Source of the DNA: Ptiloglossa arizonensis
Taxonomy: Eukaryota; Arthropoda; Insecta; Hymenoptera; Colletidae
Direction: 5' to 3'
DNA length: 64,000 nt
Assembly (NCBI RefSeq): GCF_051014685.1
Contig: NC_135059.1
Coordinates: 4,278,001-4,342,000 of the forward strand
The notes under the pieces are model-generated. The model did not search any database and had not been told where the DNA came from. It saw only the letters and a program-made list of their open reading frames with translations. Positions 1 to 12,672 of the stretch are shown here, in pieces (the first letter of the stretch is position 1; each line of letters begins with the position of its first letter). A program made the position numbers and the translations under genes.

Positions 1-1015
1 AACTGTGAGCAACACGGTTTGTCACCTCAGGGATTGTCTCCCGCGAACGCATCACTCGATTCGCGATCACGATACCGCAATAGCATCGGTATGTCCGACG
101 TTTGCTTCGCCAGAGAACCTTTTCTAAACGCTGACTTCTGACAGACGTGCCTTCCGAGTCTCCGCCGGATCCCCTTCTCGGCCCTCCCCTTCCTTCCCTT
201 TCGATCTTTCAAGTTCGCAGTGACGCACCCGCCGAGAACTCGGGCCCCACCTTTGCCCGGTGTCGATTTTAACGCAACCGAACCCCGATTTTTAAAATAA
301 TCTCACGAAGAGGATCGTTCAACGAGTTTTTACTTTCATTTCTTTGTAATTCTTTGTTCTCAAACGTACTCGATATACCGGTGTATTCGAATCTGTTCTA
401 AAACTGTCGACGCGCCATTCGAACAGACTTTTCCTAATGAAAAATCTACTTTCGTCCACGAAGTGATATCACTCGTACGTTTCGTTCGAAATCAACGGAC
501 ATCGTTTAGGAAACATTCCAAGACTCCCGAGGGGATTCGAGTTCCATAGTTACATCCGTGTGCTACTACCGATGGTACGTGTACTTCGACCTCCCACCAA
601 TCTCTTCCGAGAGGAGACATTCACCTCGTGAAGCCAACTCCCAGCCAGGTATCGTTACCGATGGCTACGTTTTACATGCAATGTTCGGTCAGGCACTTTT
701 ACGGCCACTGTACTCGCTCTTAGATCGGTTCGTTCACACTTCTCGTAGTCCGTACTCTTGGATTTTTCGATAGCCGATGCGACGTTACGGAGAACAGCCA
801 CAGTGTACGACTGGCAGTTCGCCGTGGAACTGTTGTTTCTTTGTTCTTGCGTAGTGCGCTCTAAATTCGAGCGAACCGTTCTTGGTCTTCGACTTACCTT
901 GGATACGGTTAAGTCTTGTTCGATCAAGGGATCGGTTCTCTCCGCTTGATCGGTTTTTAAGGATCGTGAAGTGGAATGTAACTCGGGAGGTCCAGAAGTT
1001 AAGGACAGGTTCAAG
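1..1015. other. 5' flank of the ABCG gene, no gene recognised
   Basis: This leading stretch has no ORF that resembles a known protein. It lies upstream of the ABCG half-transporter start and probably holds its promoter and any untranslated first exon. Short open frames on both strands are unsupported by splice-compatible neighbours or by recognisable domains. A partner ABCG gene could lie beyond the left edge, because ABCG5 and ABCG8 type genes are often neighbours in animals; that is inference. Confidence 0.5.
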
Positions 1016-3234
1016 ATGATACCGTCAGATTGTACATTGGATATATCGAATGTGTTTCATTCCACCGCTGTAGTAATCGAAGGAAGTTGCTTGAACAAAT
1101 CGGAACCGACTGCGGTATTGAGGGATGTGTCTGCTCGGGTTCACGGTGGGGAGGTGTTGGCGATTTTAGGCTCGAAGGGATCCGGGAAAAGGGCTCTCCT
1201 CGATGTTATTGGTAAGGCAGCAATCTAGATCCAGTTATCGTTAATAATGAAGTCACTCCACGATTCGTTGTACTTTTTAGCCGGAAGGGCGGAAGGAGAA
1301 ACAAGGGGCAGAGTTACGTTAAACAATAATTTATTGACACCAGAGTTGTTCAGACGACACGGTGGATATGTAGCTCATAGATGTCATTTGTTACCGAGTT
1401 TAACCGTTCGTCAAACTCTAACATACGCCACATGGCTTGCCAATTTAAACAACAGGGGGGCCAGGGTTCGTCAAACGCTGGCCGATCTGGCGTTATCTCA
1501 GGTCGCGAACAGATCAGTGAACGATCTGACGAAGCCAGAATACAGGAGACTGATGTTGGGTGTTCAGCTCGCTAAGGATCCCACGCTGCTCCTTTTAGAC
1601 GAGCCAACCTGGGACACAGATCCTTTGAACACGTATTTAATTGTCTCCATGCTCTGGTCCTACGCGACTAGGAGAGGATCAATCGTTGTATTAACGATGG
1701 AGACACCCAGATCGGATGTACTGCCGTTCGTGAGTCGCGTGACTCTTTTATGTTTGGGGGCGGTAGTGTATTCGGGACCGACCAGAAGTATGTTGGATTA
1801 TTTCACTTACATCGGATTTCCGTGCCCTGAACTTGAAAATCCATTGATGTACTATTGTAAGTATCTCTTAGCGAGACAGAGTAACCCGAAAATTAGATGC
1901 GGGGGTTACTTTGTCCACCTAAAGAAATGCAAAAATTGTCATAGATAAAGTTACAAGCAATCGATCGCTTTAGTGTGTCTATCGACAGTCGATCGCCGAT
2001 CCAGAGATCGTTTCTTAGAATCGAATCAGCAGATATCCGTCCTGGTTGACAAGTTCAAAGCCGAGGGTGTTATCTACATGAAAGAGGCTCCGCAAATACC
2101 GCCAAACATTAAAGAAACGCCTCTTGGTATTATGCACAAAGGTCTAGGTCGTGGTATCAAACCGGGTTGTTTTTCTACCCTGCTCGCCCTCTATTTGTGA
2201 GTGTGCGCTCTAACGAATATGCGCGTATAATTCTTGTTTAATAATCATTTCAATATGCGCATTTTAGGAGAGGCATGGCAGCAACATTCGCTTTCAGTAA
2301 GTCTGGTTTAGGACACTTTGCCACTCGGCTTCTGTTGCTACCATTTTCTGTCGCTTTAATGAGCATTTTATACTCCCATTCGACTCCCGTACAATCCAGA
2401 ATATTTCTACAAACTGGAGGTTTGGTTTTCAACGTATTGACGTTGTTTTACGTTGCCGGGATAGCATCGACCGCGTTCTTTTGTAAGTTTTCACAGATTG
2501 ACGCTCACTTCTTTCACACGACGCATTAACGATGCCAGCAGGATGTAACGCTTGCTAATTACTCAGTTCCAGGTTATCGTGCCAGATATTATCAAGAGAA
2601 AAGGGAGGGTCTTTACGGTGGCGCGATGTTCCTGACTGCGTATGCATTGTTAAGCTTACCATTGAGTTTCATCTCGACCATGATCACCATTGGTATTTTA
2701 ACGCCTATCTTGGAGCTAGACTTGTCATCCTGGGCTTATGCCTCTGGGGTTCTGTGGGCCAGTTATGTCGCTGCTGAACAAGTAACCGTGGCAGTATTGA
2801 TGGTTGTTGGTAGACCGGTGACAGGTGCAATAACGGTATTGTACATGACATTAGTATCTCTCGTTATTGCATCTGGAGCCATCAGAAGTTTAAAAGGTTT
2901 ACCTTATTGGCTTGCGGCTGTTTCAACCGCGTTACCCGCACGATACGCGTCGTTGGCTTTAAATCAACTGGCGATCGATATGCCTATGTTTCTGAATCTT
3001 CATTACAACGAAAGTTTCGCGTGTCCTGGAATACCAGAACTCTGCCGGTATTCAGATGGAAGGACCTACTTGATAGAACGTTTCACACGCGAAGGTGAAA
3101 ATATTTCAGAAGTATTGAACGTTGATTTAAACTTATTGATCTCGTTGGCATTCGCTGTCGGTTTGTGTATACTGAATAGCGTACTTTACTTGCTTCCACT
3201 TCCAGCAAGAGTGAAGGCTAAATTTAGAGAATAA
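1016..3234 (+). CDS. ABCG5/ABCG8-type half ABC transporter with degenerate ATPase
   Basis: Five exons, 1016-1211, 1281-1856, 1974-2196, 2268-2482 and 2573-3234, join in phase to about 623 residues, the normal size of an ABCG half transporter. The order is nucleotide-binding domain first, then a six-helix membrane domain ending in LPLPARVKAKFRE. The region from YFTYIGFPCPELENPLMYY to YLCLSTVDRRS closely resembles the ABCG5/ABCG8 sterol transporter family, and the late loop FACPGIPELCRYSDG resembles ABCG5. The ATPase is unusual. Walker A (residues about 52-59) reads GSKGSGKR, with Arg for Ser/Thr. The signature VSGGE is replaced by VNDLTKPEY, and the H-loop His is Glu (LTMETPRSD). Walker B LLLLDEP is intact. 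Such halves act as heterodimers in the plasma membrane, so a catalytic partner is expected. The ATG at 1016 was chosen as the first ATG in frame; an upstream exon is possible. The stop faces that of the CoA transferase gene. Confidence 0.85.
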
Positions 3235-3572
3235 GTGATATGATACTTAATGTGGCATTGTTAATGTAATAACAGTTGTAAAGATACAAGCGATGCTTAC
3301 TGCTTTTAGAAATTTATCGTTCGTTTTTATTTTAGCACATATATTATAAAATTATATCACTTTGTCAGTTAAGATTTAACCACCGCATTATGCTAGACAG
3401 TTATATTTATAGTAGATTTATAATAAATCATGCGATTGCAATATATTCTTAAAGAGTGTAAATGTATATAATTTTGCAATTGAGAACCATGACACTCAGC
3501 GAAACAAGTGTTTGAAAATATTGGCATTCGCTGTTGTCTCGTTTAAAAGTAATTTTAAGTAGATTATCGGTT
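3235..3572. other. Convergent 3' UTR spacer
   Basis: This AT-rich spacer lies between two genes transcribed toward each other. It contains AATAAA-like polyadenylation signals, for example in the taataaatc run near 3420. No ORF of note is present. Confidence 0.5.
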
Positions 3573-5861
3573 CTATTGACATTCATCGTCATCTACTTGT
3601 CTCATTGTTTTAAGATCTTCAGCTACTGAAAATAGGCAGCCGGTAGAACTAACGACTTCACTTATATCAACATTAGGAGCAATTTCGATAAGTTTTAATC
3701 CTTCCCCGTTGAGTACTTCAAAAACTGCTAGTTCTGTAATTATTAAGTCTACGCATTGTTGACCTAGAACGGCATACGAAAATATGAATGTTTTTATTTC
3801 AGAAAGTACACTATCGTAAAATAGATGGTATTGTATTACTGTTACCTGTCACAGGCAATGTGCAATTCTTCAAAATCTTTGGACTTCCATCACGAGCTTT
3901 GTGTTCCATGGTGACCACTACTTTTGTGGTTTCTGCAGAAACTAAATCCATTGCACCTCCCATTCCCTTTACCATAACACCTGGGATCATCCAGTTAGCC
4001 AAATCTCCAGTTTCTGATACTTGCATAGCCCCAAGCATGGTCAAATTAACGTGACCTCTGGAGAAATGATCATCAGTAGCAATTTTCTATGAAAGTTGTA
4101 ACTGGAATTTGTTGTAATACGTACCCTCGAATCATGGCGAAACTTTCGTCGCTACTAAAGTACGATGCTCCTGGTAATACCGTGACTGTCTCCTTTCCAG
4201 CATTGATCAAATCTGCATCGATCTCATCTTCGGTAGGATAGGGACCGAGACCGAGAATACCATTTTCAGATTGTAATGTTATGTTTACGTTTTTAGGAAT
4301 ATATTTGGACACAAGTGTCGGTATGCCAACTCCCAAATTAGCTGTAAAAAATTTATTTCTGGAAATTTGATCATATTATCCAAATATATTTATTGCTTTA
4401 TCAATATCTTACCATACATTCCATCTTTAAATTCAAGTGCAGCACGTTTAACGATTCTATCCCTTGCCTTGCTCGCTGGTCTTACCTTTTTAGGCTTTGT
4501 CGTTTCTTTTGTTAATATTTTCTAATTTTGTAAGAAATAAAGAATCTTGTAAGAGATCATTACCAATTTTATCTAATTTTTGTGAACAGTGAACATTTAC
4601 AAACCTCTATTCGTTTTTCATACGATGGACCTTTAATAATCCTGTCTACAAAAATACCGGGTAAATGTATGTGGTTAGGATCCAACTCACCAATTTCTAC
4701 AATTTCTTCTACTTCAACAATAGCTACTTTAGCTGCTTTGCACATTACTGGATTAAAATTTCTAGCCGATTTTCTAAAGATTAGGTTTCCAGCTTTATCT
4801 GCTTTCCATGCTTTCACAAGTGCAAAATCTCCTCTAATTGCAGTTTCCATAATGTAGTGTCTATTATTAAACTGTGCTACAGTTCTTGGAACTCCAGATA
4901 CTTCTGGGTTTCCATCTTTGTCATATTTCAGAATCACATCACCTTCTTGAATTAAAGTTCCATATGCTGTAGGAGTATAAAAAGCAGGTATACCAGCTCC
5001 ACCTGCACGAATACGTTCTGCTAATGTACCCTATATGTTTAAAATACCATTATAATGTACATTGTAAATTTAAATTTGAAATTCCAAATATTGGTAATCA
5101 CCTGTGGCGTTAATTCAACCTCTAATTGACCACTAAGGTATTGTTTCTCAAATTCAGGATTTTCACCGACATAAGAAGCAATCATTTTCTTAATTCTGTG
5201 TTCCTTTAAAAGTAAACCCAATCCAAAGTCTTCGACACCCGCATTATTTGAAACTACAGTTAAATCTTTTAAACCTTTTCTCATTATAGCTGCTATTAAG
5301 TTTTCTGGGATACCACAAAGTCCAAAACCACCAACCAAGAGTTTAGCACAGTTTGGTATATCTGATATTACTTCGTCTACATTTTTGAATATTTTTCCAT
5401 CTCCAATTGGTGGAACTAATTTCTCAACCTCTTCTTCTACTTGAGGAACATCAGTTTTGATAGAAAAATTAATCGAGCATACCTACTGAAAAAGAGTTTT
5501 GTTCTATGTATATTTTGCATATAAAACATAATATAATAAATATAAAAAATATTTAATTGGTATTTATACATAAGCAAACTATGCAAACGATACAAACCTA
5601 TATACTAATACTAAGATAAATCGTGCTCAAATGCAATAATTTATCATAAAATCAAAAATAAAATTATCGAATGACAAACAAGTTTATTTTATATTTGGCA
5701 TTCTATGTATAAAGTAATACTCCTAAGTTAAGTCTGAATTTTCCATATTCTTCAATAGCATAAACATTACGTACCTTCGAAAGTTTTAAGTGTTTAAAAC
5801 TATTCTTCGAATTATTCACACGGAATAGTACATAACTAGCTCTGCTTATAGCGAAAGCCAT
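3573..5861 (-). CDS. Oxct1 (Scot): Succinyl-CoA:3-ketoacid CoA transferase (SCOT), mitochondrial
   Basis: Seven exons on the minus strand, 5775-5861, 5102-5482, 4605-5030, 4413-4521, 4125-4341, 3846-4057 and 3573-3763, join to 540 residues (the human enzyme has about 520). The enzyme moves CoA from succinyl-CoA to acetoacetate in the mitochondrial matrix, the committing step of ketone-body use. The first exon encodes a basic, acid-free presequence starting MAFAISRAS, as expected for import. The alpha half contains [12 protein letters not shown] and the beta half contains [14 protein letters not shown], whose Glu (about residue 360) is the catalytic glutamate that forms the CoA thioester. The segments [10 protein letters not shown] and [12 protein letters not shown] are highly conserved. 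Exon 2 uses the acceptor TAG immediately after CAG, because the earlier acceptor would give a stop. Nothing suggests damage. Confidence 0.95.
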
Positions 5862-6798
5862 GACTGTTTTTAGAACTTGTTCACCAAGTTGTATTAATTC
5901 CGTATAGGTTAACTCTTGCGTACGATTTCGTCAGTGATGCCTGTATATATAATAAGAGCTTGTTTTTAATTTATCAAAAGTTGATTGATTTCTATTGGCT
6001 GTAATATGTGGCGTGACAAAATATTTTTACACAAAAAGAATCAATAATCTCAGGATTTGGAAATATCTATCACTTATTATTATCATCGAAAATTTAGAAC
6101 GATTTTTACTGTGTACACATTTTTTTAACCTTTTAATACATACATACATAGCTATGTACCTACGTGAATGGTTTCCATACGGAATGTCTGCAAACGTGAT
6201 CGTGCTTCTATAATTCTCGTGTTAAGCCCTTAATTAGATGAATACTTTTTATGTAAATATACATAGTATTCAGTAACATAAAAATTGTTCGTTTATGTTA
6301 AACCTAAATTGATAAACCCAGCGAATATTCGCATATTTTCCCGTGATTAGCTCAGTCATTATACGGTAAAGCTATTAAAGATATTTTATAATGTACTTAA
6401 ATCATTTTTTGCCTTTAAATGTTTAATGTTTATTCAAATTATTTAATTTTATAATGTTCTGAAATTGCGTTCTCATTCTAGTTGACAACATCGAGTAATC
6501 AATGCAATATTATAAATAATTATCACTACATAATGTTTTTCAGATTCTTTTATTTCTTATTTCTTATAGTTCTACATATTTATAAATTTATTATACAAGT
6601 TCTACACACTAATAGGTGAGTAATTTACATTGCGATCATTTTGTAGAGCATTCCTTACTGATTTAGACCTTCGATAGACCAATCAGTTAAGTCACTGAGC
6701 ATTATTCAAATTTTGGTAACATGGTGTGATAAATCATTTAGCATGGAAATCATGGCTTTAAGTGTTCTATTTAGTCTTTGTTTAAATAATTGTTTGTA
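5862..6798. other. Intergenic spacer between SCOT and kermit
   Basis: AT-rich sequence between the SCOT start codon and the kermit stop codon, both genes on the minus strand. It should contain the SCOT promoter and the kermit 3' UTR (AT-rich, with taataaa-like signals on the minus strand). I recognise no gene here. Confidence 0.5.
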
Positions 6799-9700
6799 TC
6801 ATCGATGTCGTCCAGCTCTAGCATCTGTAATAGCACCCCATAGTTCAATGACAAAGTCATCGGTGAACCCAAAAGCCTCTAAGTCTGAATTGTCTATTGC
6901 CTCTGCGAAATCAATGCTGTTGCCCTTACCCTCTGAAAGCTCCCAAATTTGTGTAGCTGTATTCAAACAAATTTTAATCAATATCACACCGATAAAACCA
7001 TTCACAGATAAGACATATTTCTATAAAGAATAACATACCTAGTTCTGTATCATAAATACCCATGAAGCTCTCTAGAATCACGTTGATCTTTTCAATACCT
7101 ATCGTGGCAGCATCGTCCACCTACCAATTAGAAACAAAAAAAGGAGACAAAAGCAGTTATCATTAGAACTGTTCATTTCCTACAGCAGACTTTTCACTGA
7201 AGAACTGGTTACCGTCTCTATAATTTGCGCGCTTCCGTCGGCTTTAAACCTTAGTGTCTCTTTTCCGGAACCGTAACCCGATTTCTTTCCTCTCTTCAGA
7301 TCTCCCCGTGGACCAATGTTTCCAAAACCATTTTTCAATGGTTCGACCAGCCGTAACGTAAACGTGGAACCTTTCGGAATGTCCTTCAGCATTTTCGCCA
7401 CCTCGAAGTGTCGTTTACCGATCAAGCTGGTTGAGTTGATTTTCTCTATATGATCCCCAACTTCGATCACCTTTATCCTATCGATCACGGATCCTTCTTT
7501 TATACGTTTTATGAAGGCGTACCCTGCCCCATTATCGGTTATCGTTAATCCTAGAGCATCGCCGGTCTTTACCAACTCGATTTCTTTAGGGCGACCTGAA
7601 ACAACACAATACCAATAATATTTTAAATTGTTAGATTCAGTCAACGTGCTAAAGGTCATCACGTACCTTTCTTATGCGCAAATATAAAATCACCAACCCC
7701 GATTTGACTGCCCAACAATTCAGTCATCTCAATTTTGTGTGTATTTAAAGTGCAGAAAAGTATCTGAAAAAGAAAGAAAGAAATTACTGAAATATCGCTG
7801 AAAATGAACGTTCCACGTTAAACTGTGTTGCACGACAGTTCAATATGTTGCACAAAATTGAACATAACCGATGCAGACAGAATACATCTTAATTGTTCCG
7901 TTTTATTTAAAAAAACAAAAAAACAAAATGTCGACTCTCTAGTCACTTTGTATGCCCGAAATAATGCAAACCCGTGATATTATTCGGGCATAACAGTGGC
8001 TAAGGCCTACGATAATCTTAGAATAATCTAATATATCTAGAGTCTATGAGAAAAGATAGCTAAAATCTATTTAAGGAAACAGAAAGTCTCTGATCTTTCA
8101 TATTAACGCAGTCTTATTAGCAACCCGTCAACTTTCACTACGGCTTTTAAGCGGTGGCACGGAATGGTGGTTTAATTCCGTTCTCGATTTAAATGATCCA
8201 TTACAAATGGTCCGTAGTGGTCGAAAATCTTAAAAAACTGATTAAAAGTAATTTCTTCTAAACTACAAATTTCAATGTTTTTGAACGAGCGTAAAGTAAT
8301 CAATTAGGAAGAATCCAAGATATCAATGTTGACATTTTTTAGAACTGTTTGAAGTAAATCTTAAAGAGAATTAAATTTGACATGAAAAAGTTAAATAAAT
8401 TTGTTCTCTGTCTTCCTTAACAAAGAAAAAGTTAAATAGAAGCTTATCCACTGTACACTTGAACCACATTTTTTTCGCCGGAAAATATTGTGAAGTATTC
8501 GTCCGTGTTAATGTAACGTTATGCAGACGTTTATTTAGACGAGTCAGCGCATTTACTGTGGTATTTCCAGTCGGCTGCTATATATAATACATTTCACAAG
8601 CTGATTATATTGATAACATTTCTCGATCAATTAATAACTAATCGATAAAAAGGATATATCGATATTCATTTATTTGTTATGGACAATTACTAAAATTCGT
8701 GTGCACTAGTGACCAACAGTTTGGGACTACTTTACTTTTTATTTTATTTTATAAAATAATTACTGGCAGATAATTCTAACGTTTCTATTATTTTAATCTG
8801 CGTCTAAAAATAGATAGTATGACCGATTACTGTCCTCTGGCGGTATATTTTTCATTTCGTTTGTAAATATCGGTGGAAGTAGTTAATCTTTCCAATGTGT
8901 ATATTCAATGATGGGGAAATATCAATGTCGAAAGAACACTTGTGGAAGCTGCTAAATGAACGTTGGAAGAACATTACTTAAGGTACTTTCGAAAAAGGAT
9001 ACTTAGTATTATTGAAGTGATCAAGAAATCCAAAGGGGAATATTTCGACGAAAAAATTGTTTAAGAAAACAGACACAAAATTATTTTATAGTACTTATTC
9101 GTATGTGAACAGTATACATTCTTGCCAAAATAAAGTAAGATGTTTTAAATAATAAAAAAAAAAAATTTCTATCAATATTTTTCAACAGAAAATCGCTTAA
9201 TTCTGCGTAGCATTCTTCTTGTGTGGTGGTTTCGAATTTTTAGCTGACAGTGTATATGCAGATGAATACCAAATTCTAGCGAATTAATATGTAGAGTTCT
9301 TTTACTATTCCAATAATAATCTGTGTTAATTTAAAGCTCAGACTATAAAAAATTGGGACAAAGAGAAACTGACGACAGAAAGGTACACCCCTAATTATAA
9401 GGGCATGTTCAGTACATACTATGAATCACATACCGCAACTGTGAATTGCATTTTATGTGCAAATAAATATGTATTATTTTATGTCTTTGTAAAATTACTT
9501 TATGTACAATTTGCGAAATTGTCAGTTAACAAACAATAACTTTATTATAAATTCAAACTGCAAAAGACTTTGTTTCGTCTTATGATTAATATAAATTGCC
9601 AACTTCTGTGCAAAAAATAGTCGTGCACAATACGTATATTATTTCTGTTGCATGATTACCAATTGGTTAACTTTTGGGCGAAGTTGTGAAAGTTAAAAAC

Positions 9701-10780
9701 AAAAACATTAATAAATTCAAATGGCAGTAAGTACCTACGCGAGGAAGGCTCGCGGTTAGTCATAACCATCGATGAATCCAAACGTACCATTTTTACGTAT
9801 CTTTTATTATCATCGATAACATGCAATAAAAAATGTAAAAATGGACTGTATTTTGTCGTTTTTCAACAACTTGCTACAACCATTTAAATACATTAAAAGT
9901 TATAATTATCCTATTTTTCCTCGCGAAATTTTAACCCAAAAACGTCTTAAGATTCCCTAGCTGAAAAACCCCCATATACATGACAATCCATTAGAAATAG
10001 CGGGATTATCATTCCGACCAGGTTTTTCGAGGTTTGCGACAACTGTACGGCAGTCAATTTAGTAAATGTGTTCGCAGCGGCATTTACAACCTGTTATTAC
10101 ACGGCAAGTTACACGCAACTCTGCGTCGTGCCAGAGAGAATGTAACTGCCAGGTCGACGAGAGGCCACGGCCCGTAACCGATGTTTCCTGTATCCGGAAT
10201 AATGCTCTCTCCCTATAGGGAGCAACACACGCTAAAATGTTGAACTATCCGCGTCACGAATCTTCATTCGTACAGAAATTAACGCCGTGAATATTCGACG
10301 TGTGAATTTCAATTTATTCGCACAATCAACGACAAGTGTATCCTTGCATCGTTAGATTGAGTGTCGTAAACGACCGACCGTGTAAAAGAATTTATCTTCA
10401 ATTACGATAAATGTAATCTGTGATACTGGAAAACTTACTTCGTCTACCGGCAAATCGTAGCATTCCGCTATTTTTTGGTAAAGTTCTCGCACGTTGCTGA
10501 AACCCGATATCAAGCCTGTGGGGCTCCCGTGCGCCAATTGACAATGAAACACCAAAGGCGGCCTCGAAATTTTGGACGGACGTCGTTGTTGATCTTGCGT
10601 TTGATTGTGAGTAGCGGCATTGTTCTTTTGACCACGCGTGCCATTGTCGGTATCCACGGCTCCCTGGTCATTTTCGTTACCATTTTGATGACAATGGTTG
10701 TTCCCGTAGTGCGTGCTACCATTCGAAACCTTTTCCAACGTGGGCGATCTTTGGACGACACGCGCCTTGAACAGCGGCAT
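6799..10780 (-). CDS. kermit: GIPC-family PDZ adaptor (kermit)
   Basis: Five exons, 10439-10780, 7667-7763, 7213-7595, 7039-7120 and 6799-6956, join to 353 residues (vertebrate GIPC1 has 333). GIPC proteins are cytoplasmic adaptors that bind the C-termini of membrane cargo through a PDZ domain and bind myosin VI through the C-terminal domain. The N-terminal GH1 region has [16 protein letters not shown]; the PDZ domain (about 151-232) carries [20 protein letters not shown]; the GH2 region ends [20 protein letters not shown], matching the GIPC C-terminus. All junctions keep phase. The stretch at residues about 20-68 is rich in Asn, Gln and Asp and looks disordered and lineage-specific. The first intron is 2.7 kb and the others are under 200 bp. 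Confidence 0.93.
7764..10438 (-). other. Large first intron of kermit
   Basis: This 2.7-kb AT-rich stretch separates kermit exon 1 from exon 2 and has no coding signal that I can support. It includes a short palindrome around 9739-9756 (cgcgag then ctcgcg). The length and position suggest regulatory content, which is inference only. Confidence 0.6.
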
Positions 10781-12672
10781 GCTTATCTCTGCGAAACACG
10801 AATTTTGTTTCTCTCTCCGAGCAGTATCTAAAGCGACTTTAAAAGTAACGATTGTTTTGAAATTGTTAACAGAGAGAACGCTGGGTAAAGATTGTATTCT
10901 GTCTTTAGAACATTCACGTCGAATGGAGAATGCGCCGCTGACGTTGGCGAGAGAACGGAACAGAAAAAAATTTCACGCCGGAGAGATGTGTCTATTGTAC
11001 AGAGAATAATATCAAATGTTTAAGAATGTGAAAACCATTTAGCGATTAATTGATAATTTCGTTGATTCGCGCGATCGTTCTTTGTATTATCGCGTTCCTT
11101 CAGAGATGAGACGAATTTGAGAAATATAGAACTTGAAAAAATTCATATCAATGCAGACTTCTGAAGTGGTTCCCCGTACTCGCGAGAACCACTGCAATTT
11201 GATATTAGTTTAATGAATCGAATTTGCGTTACAATTCTCACAGTTATTAATTTCGATTGATCGCTCGATTAGTCGTTCAATGGCGTTTAACTTTTTGCCT
11301 CTTGTCGTGAGTGAAAACTCTTAGGAGACACGTCACTGACAGTGTTCCCGATTAAAAGAGTAAAAAGATAAAGAAAAATTATGAGTTTCTCACCTTCTCT
11401 CGCGACGAAGTAGAAAATGATTCTTTGGAACAGACACTGAGGCAAAGCAGTAGAACTAACGATACGCAGAAACGGTAGACTCGAAGTTCCAGCGATACCT
11501 CATATCTGGTCTACTGCTTGCAATTATGTTTCACTCGTTGACAATCTTTCCTTATCGTTTTTATCACTGTCTGTGCAGTTCTTATCGCACTGTTAAATCA
11601 CTACCTACGCGAGCGGCGTACTTCATCGTAGATTGTCAAACCCACCTTCTCTTGTTCACGACTGAATACGAACGAGCGAACGTTCTCTGTTTTCGCTCGA
11701 TACAAATAAGTTAAGCAATCGTTCGGCTGTGCATTAAACGACTTTAAAACCGTCTGTTAATCCATTTAACGTGAAAGACACTCGTGAAGGTATTTCTGAG
11801 GCGGTAAATTCTTTTCGAAGTACGATTTCACAGGCATGCGCGTGTACCACGATCACGATCGTAACTCACAGCAGCGTATCTCCGTACTGTTCCGTACTAC
11901 AGTTCAATTCGTTTACTGTGAAAACCCTTCGAATATAATGCCCCCCTCTCTTTTCCTATGAAATATTAAACTATTCGAGTGCAGACTTTCATCTGTAAAA
12001 AAGTGTATAATATGAATCATTAACTTGATACTTCGTACATATGTATTTACAGTAGTTCGAAAATGTATTCGAACACTTGAAATCACAAACATTAATAAAC
12101 AAGACACGTAAGCTTTGGATTTTAAGATCTGATTACGTGTATAATAATCAGGACTATATTAACAAGATTTGAAGAAAATATATAATCGCATAGCTTAATT
12201 ACTTAGATATTACTTATATCTCTCTTAAATATTGTTATTCGATTGTGGATCTCAAAATTTTTCTGTCGAACTAAAATCTCCAGATTTTATATCTAGAAAC
12301 TCTAGTCAAGTTTTGTACGTCGTGCATTGTATACCAAATAGATGGCAACACTTGTCGTCCACATGCAAGTGGTTGTTTCGTGTCATTGAATGAAAGATTA
12401 ATAGTAAAATGATACATTAAAAACCGACAAAACAAAAGATTATTTCCTTCCTATTTAATCTAGAAAATAGAGTGACTTGAAAATTGACCATTGGTGACGA
12501 AAAAATTAAAAATTCATAAACATTATACATTATGCAATGTGTAACGAACCTCGGCTAGATACAATAGTAAAAGAAATACATATATATTCCATTATTTCAA
12601 TTACAAATGCTCTTATTTTAAGTGGTGAATGTATTGCTTATTCAAATTGCAGAAAATGAGAGAATAATCGTC
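10781..12672. other. Divergent intergenic region between kermit and SMG9
   Basis: About 1.9 kb between two divergently transcribed genes. The half next to kermit is richer in CpG and probably includes its promoter and 5' UTR. The half next to SMG9 is AT-rich and may include an untranslated or short coding first exon, since an acceptor-like CAG lies at 12650-12652. No ORF resembles a known protein. Confidence 0.5.
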
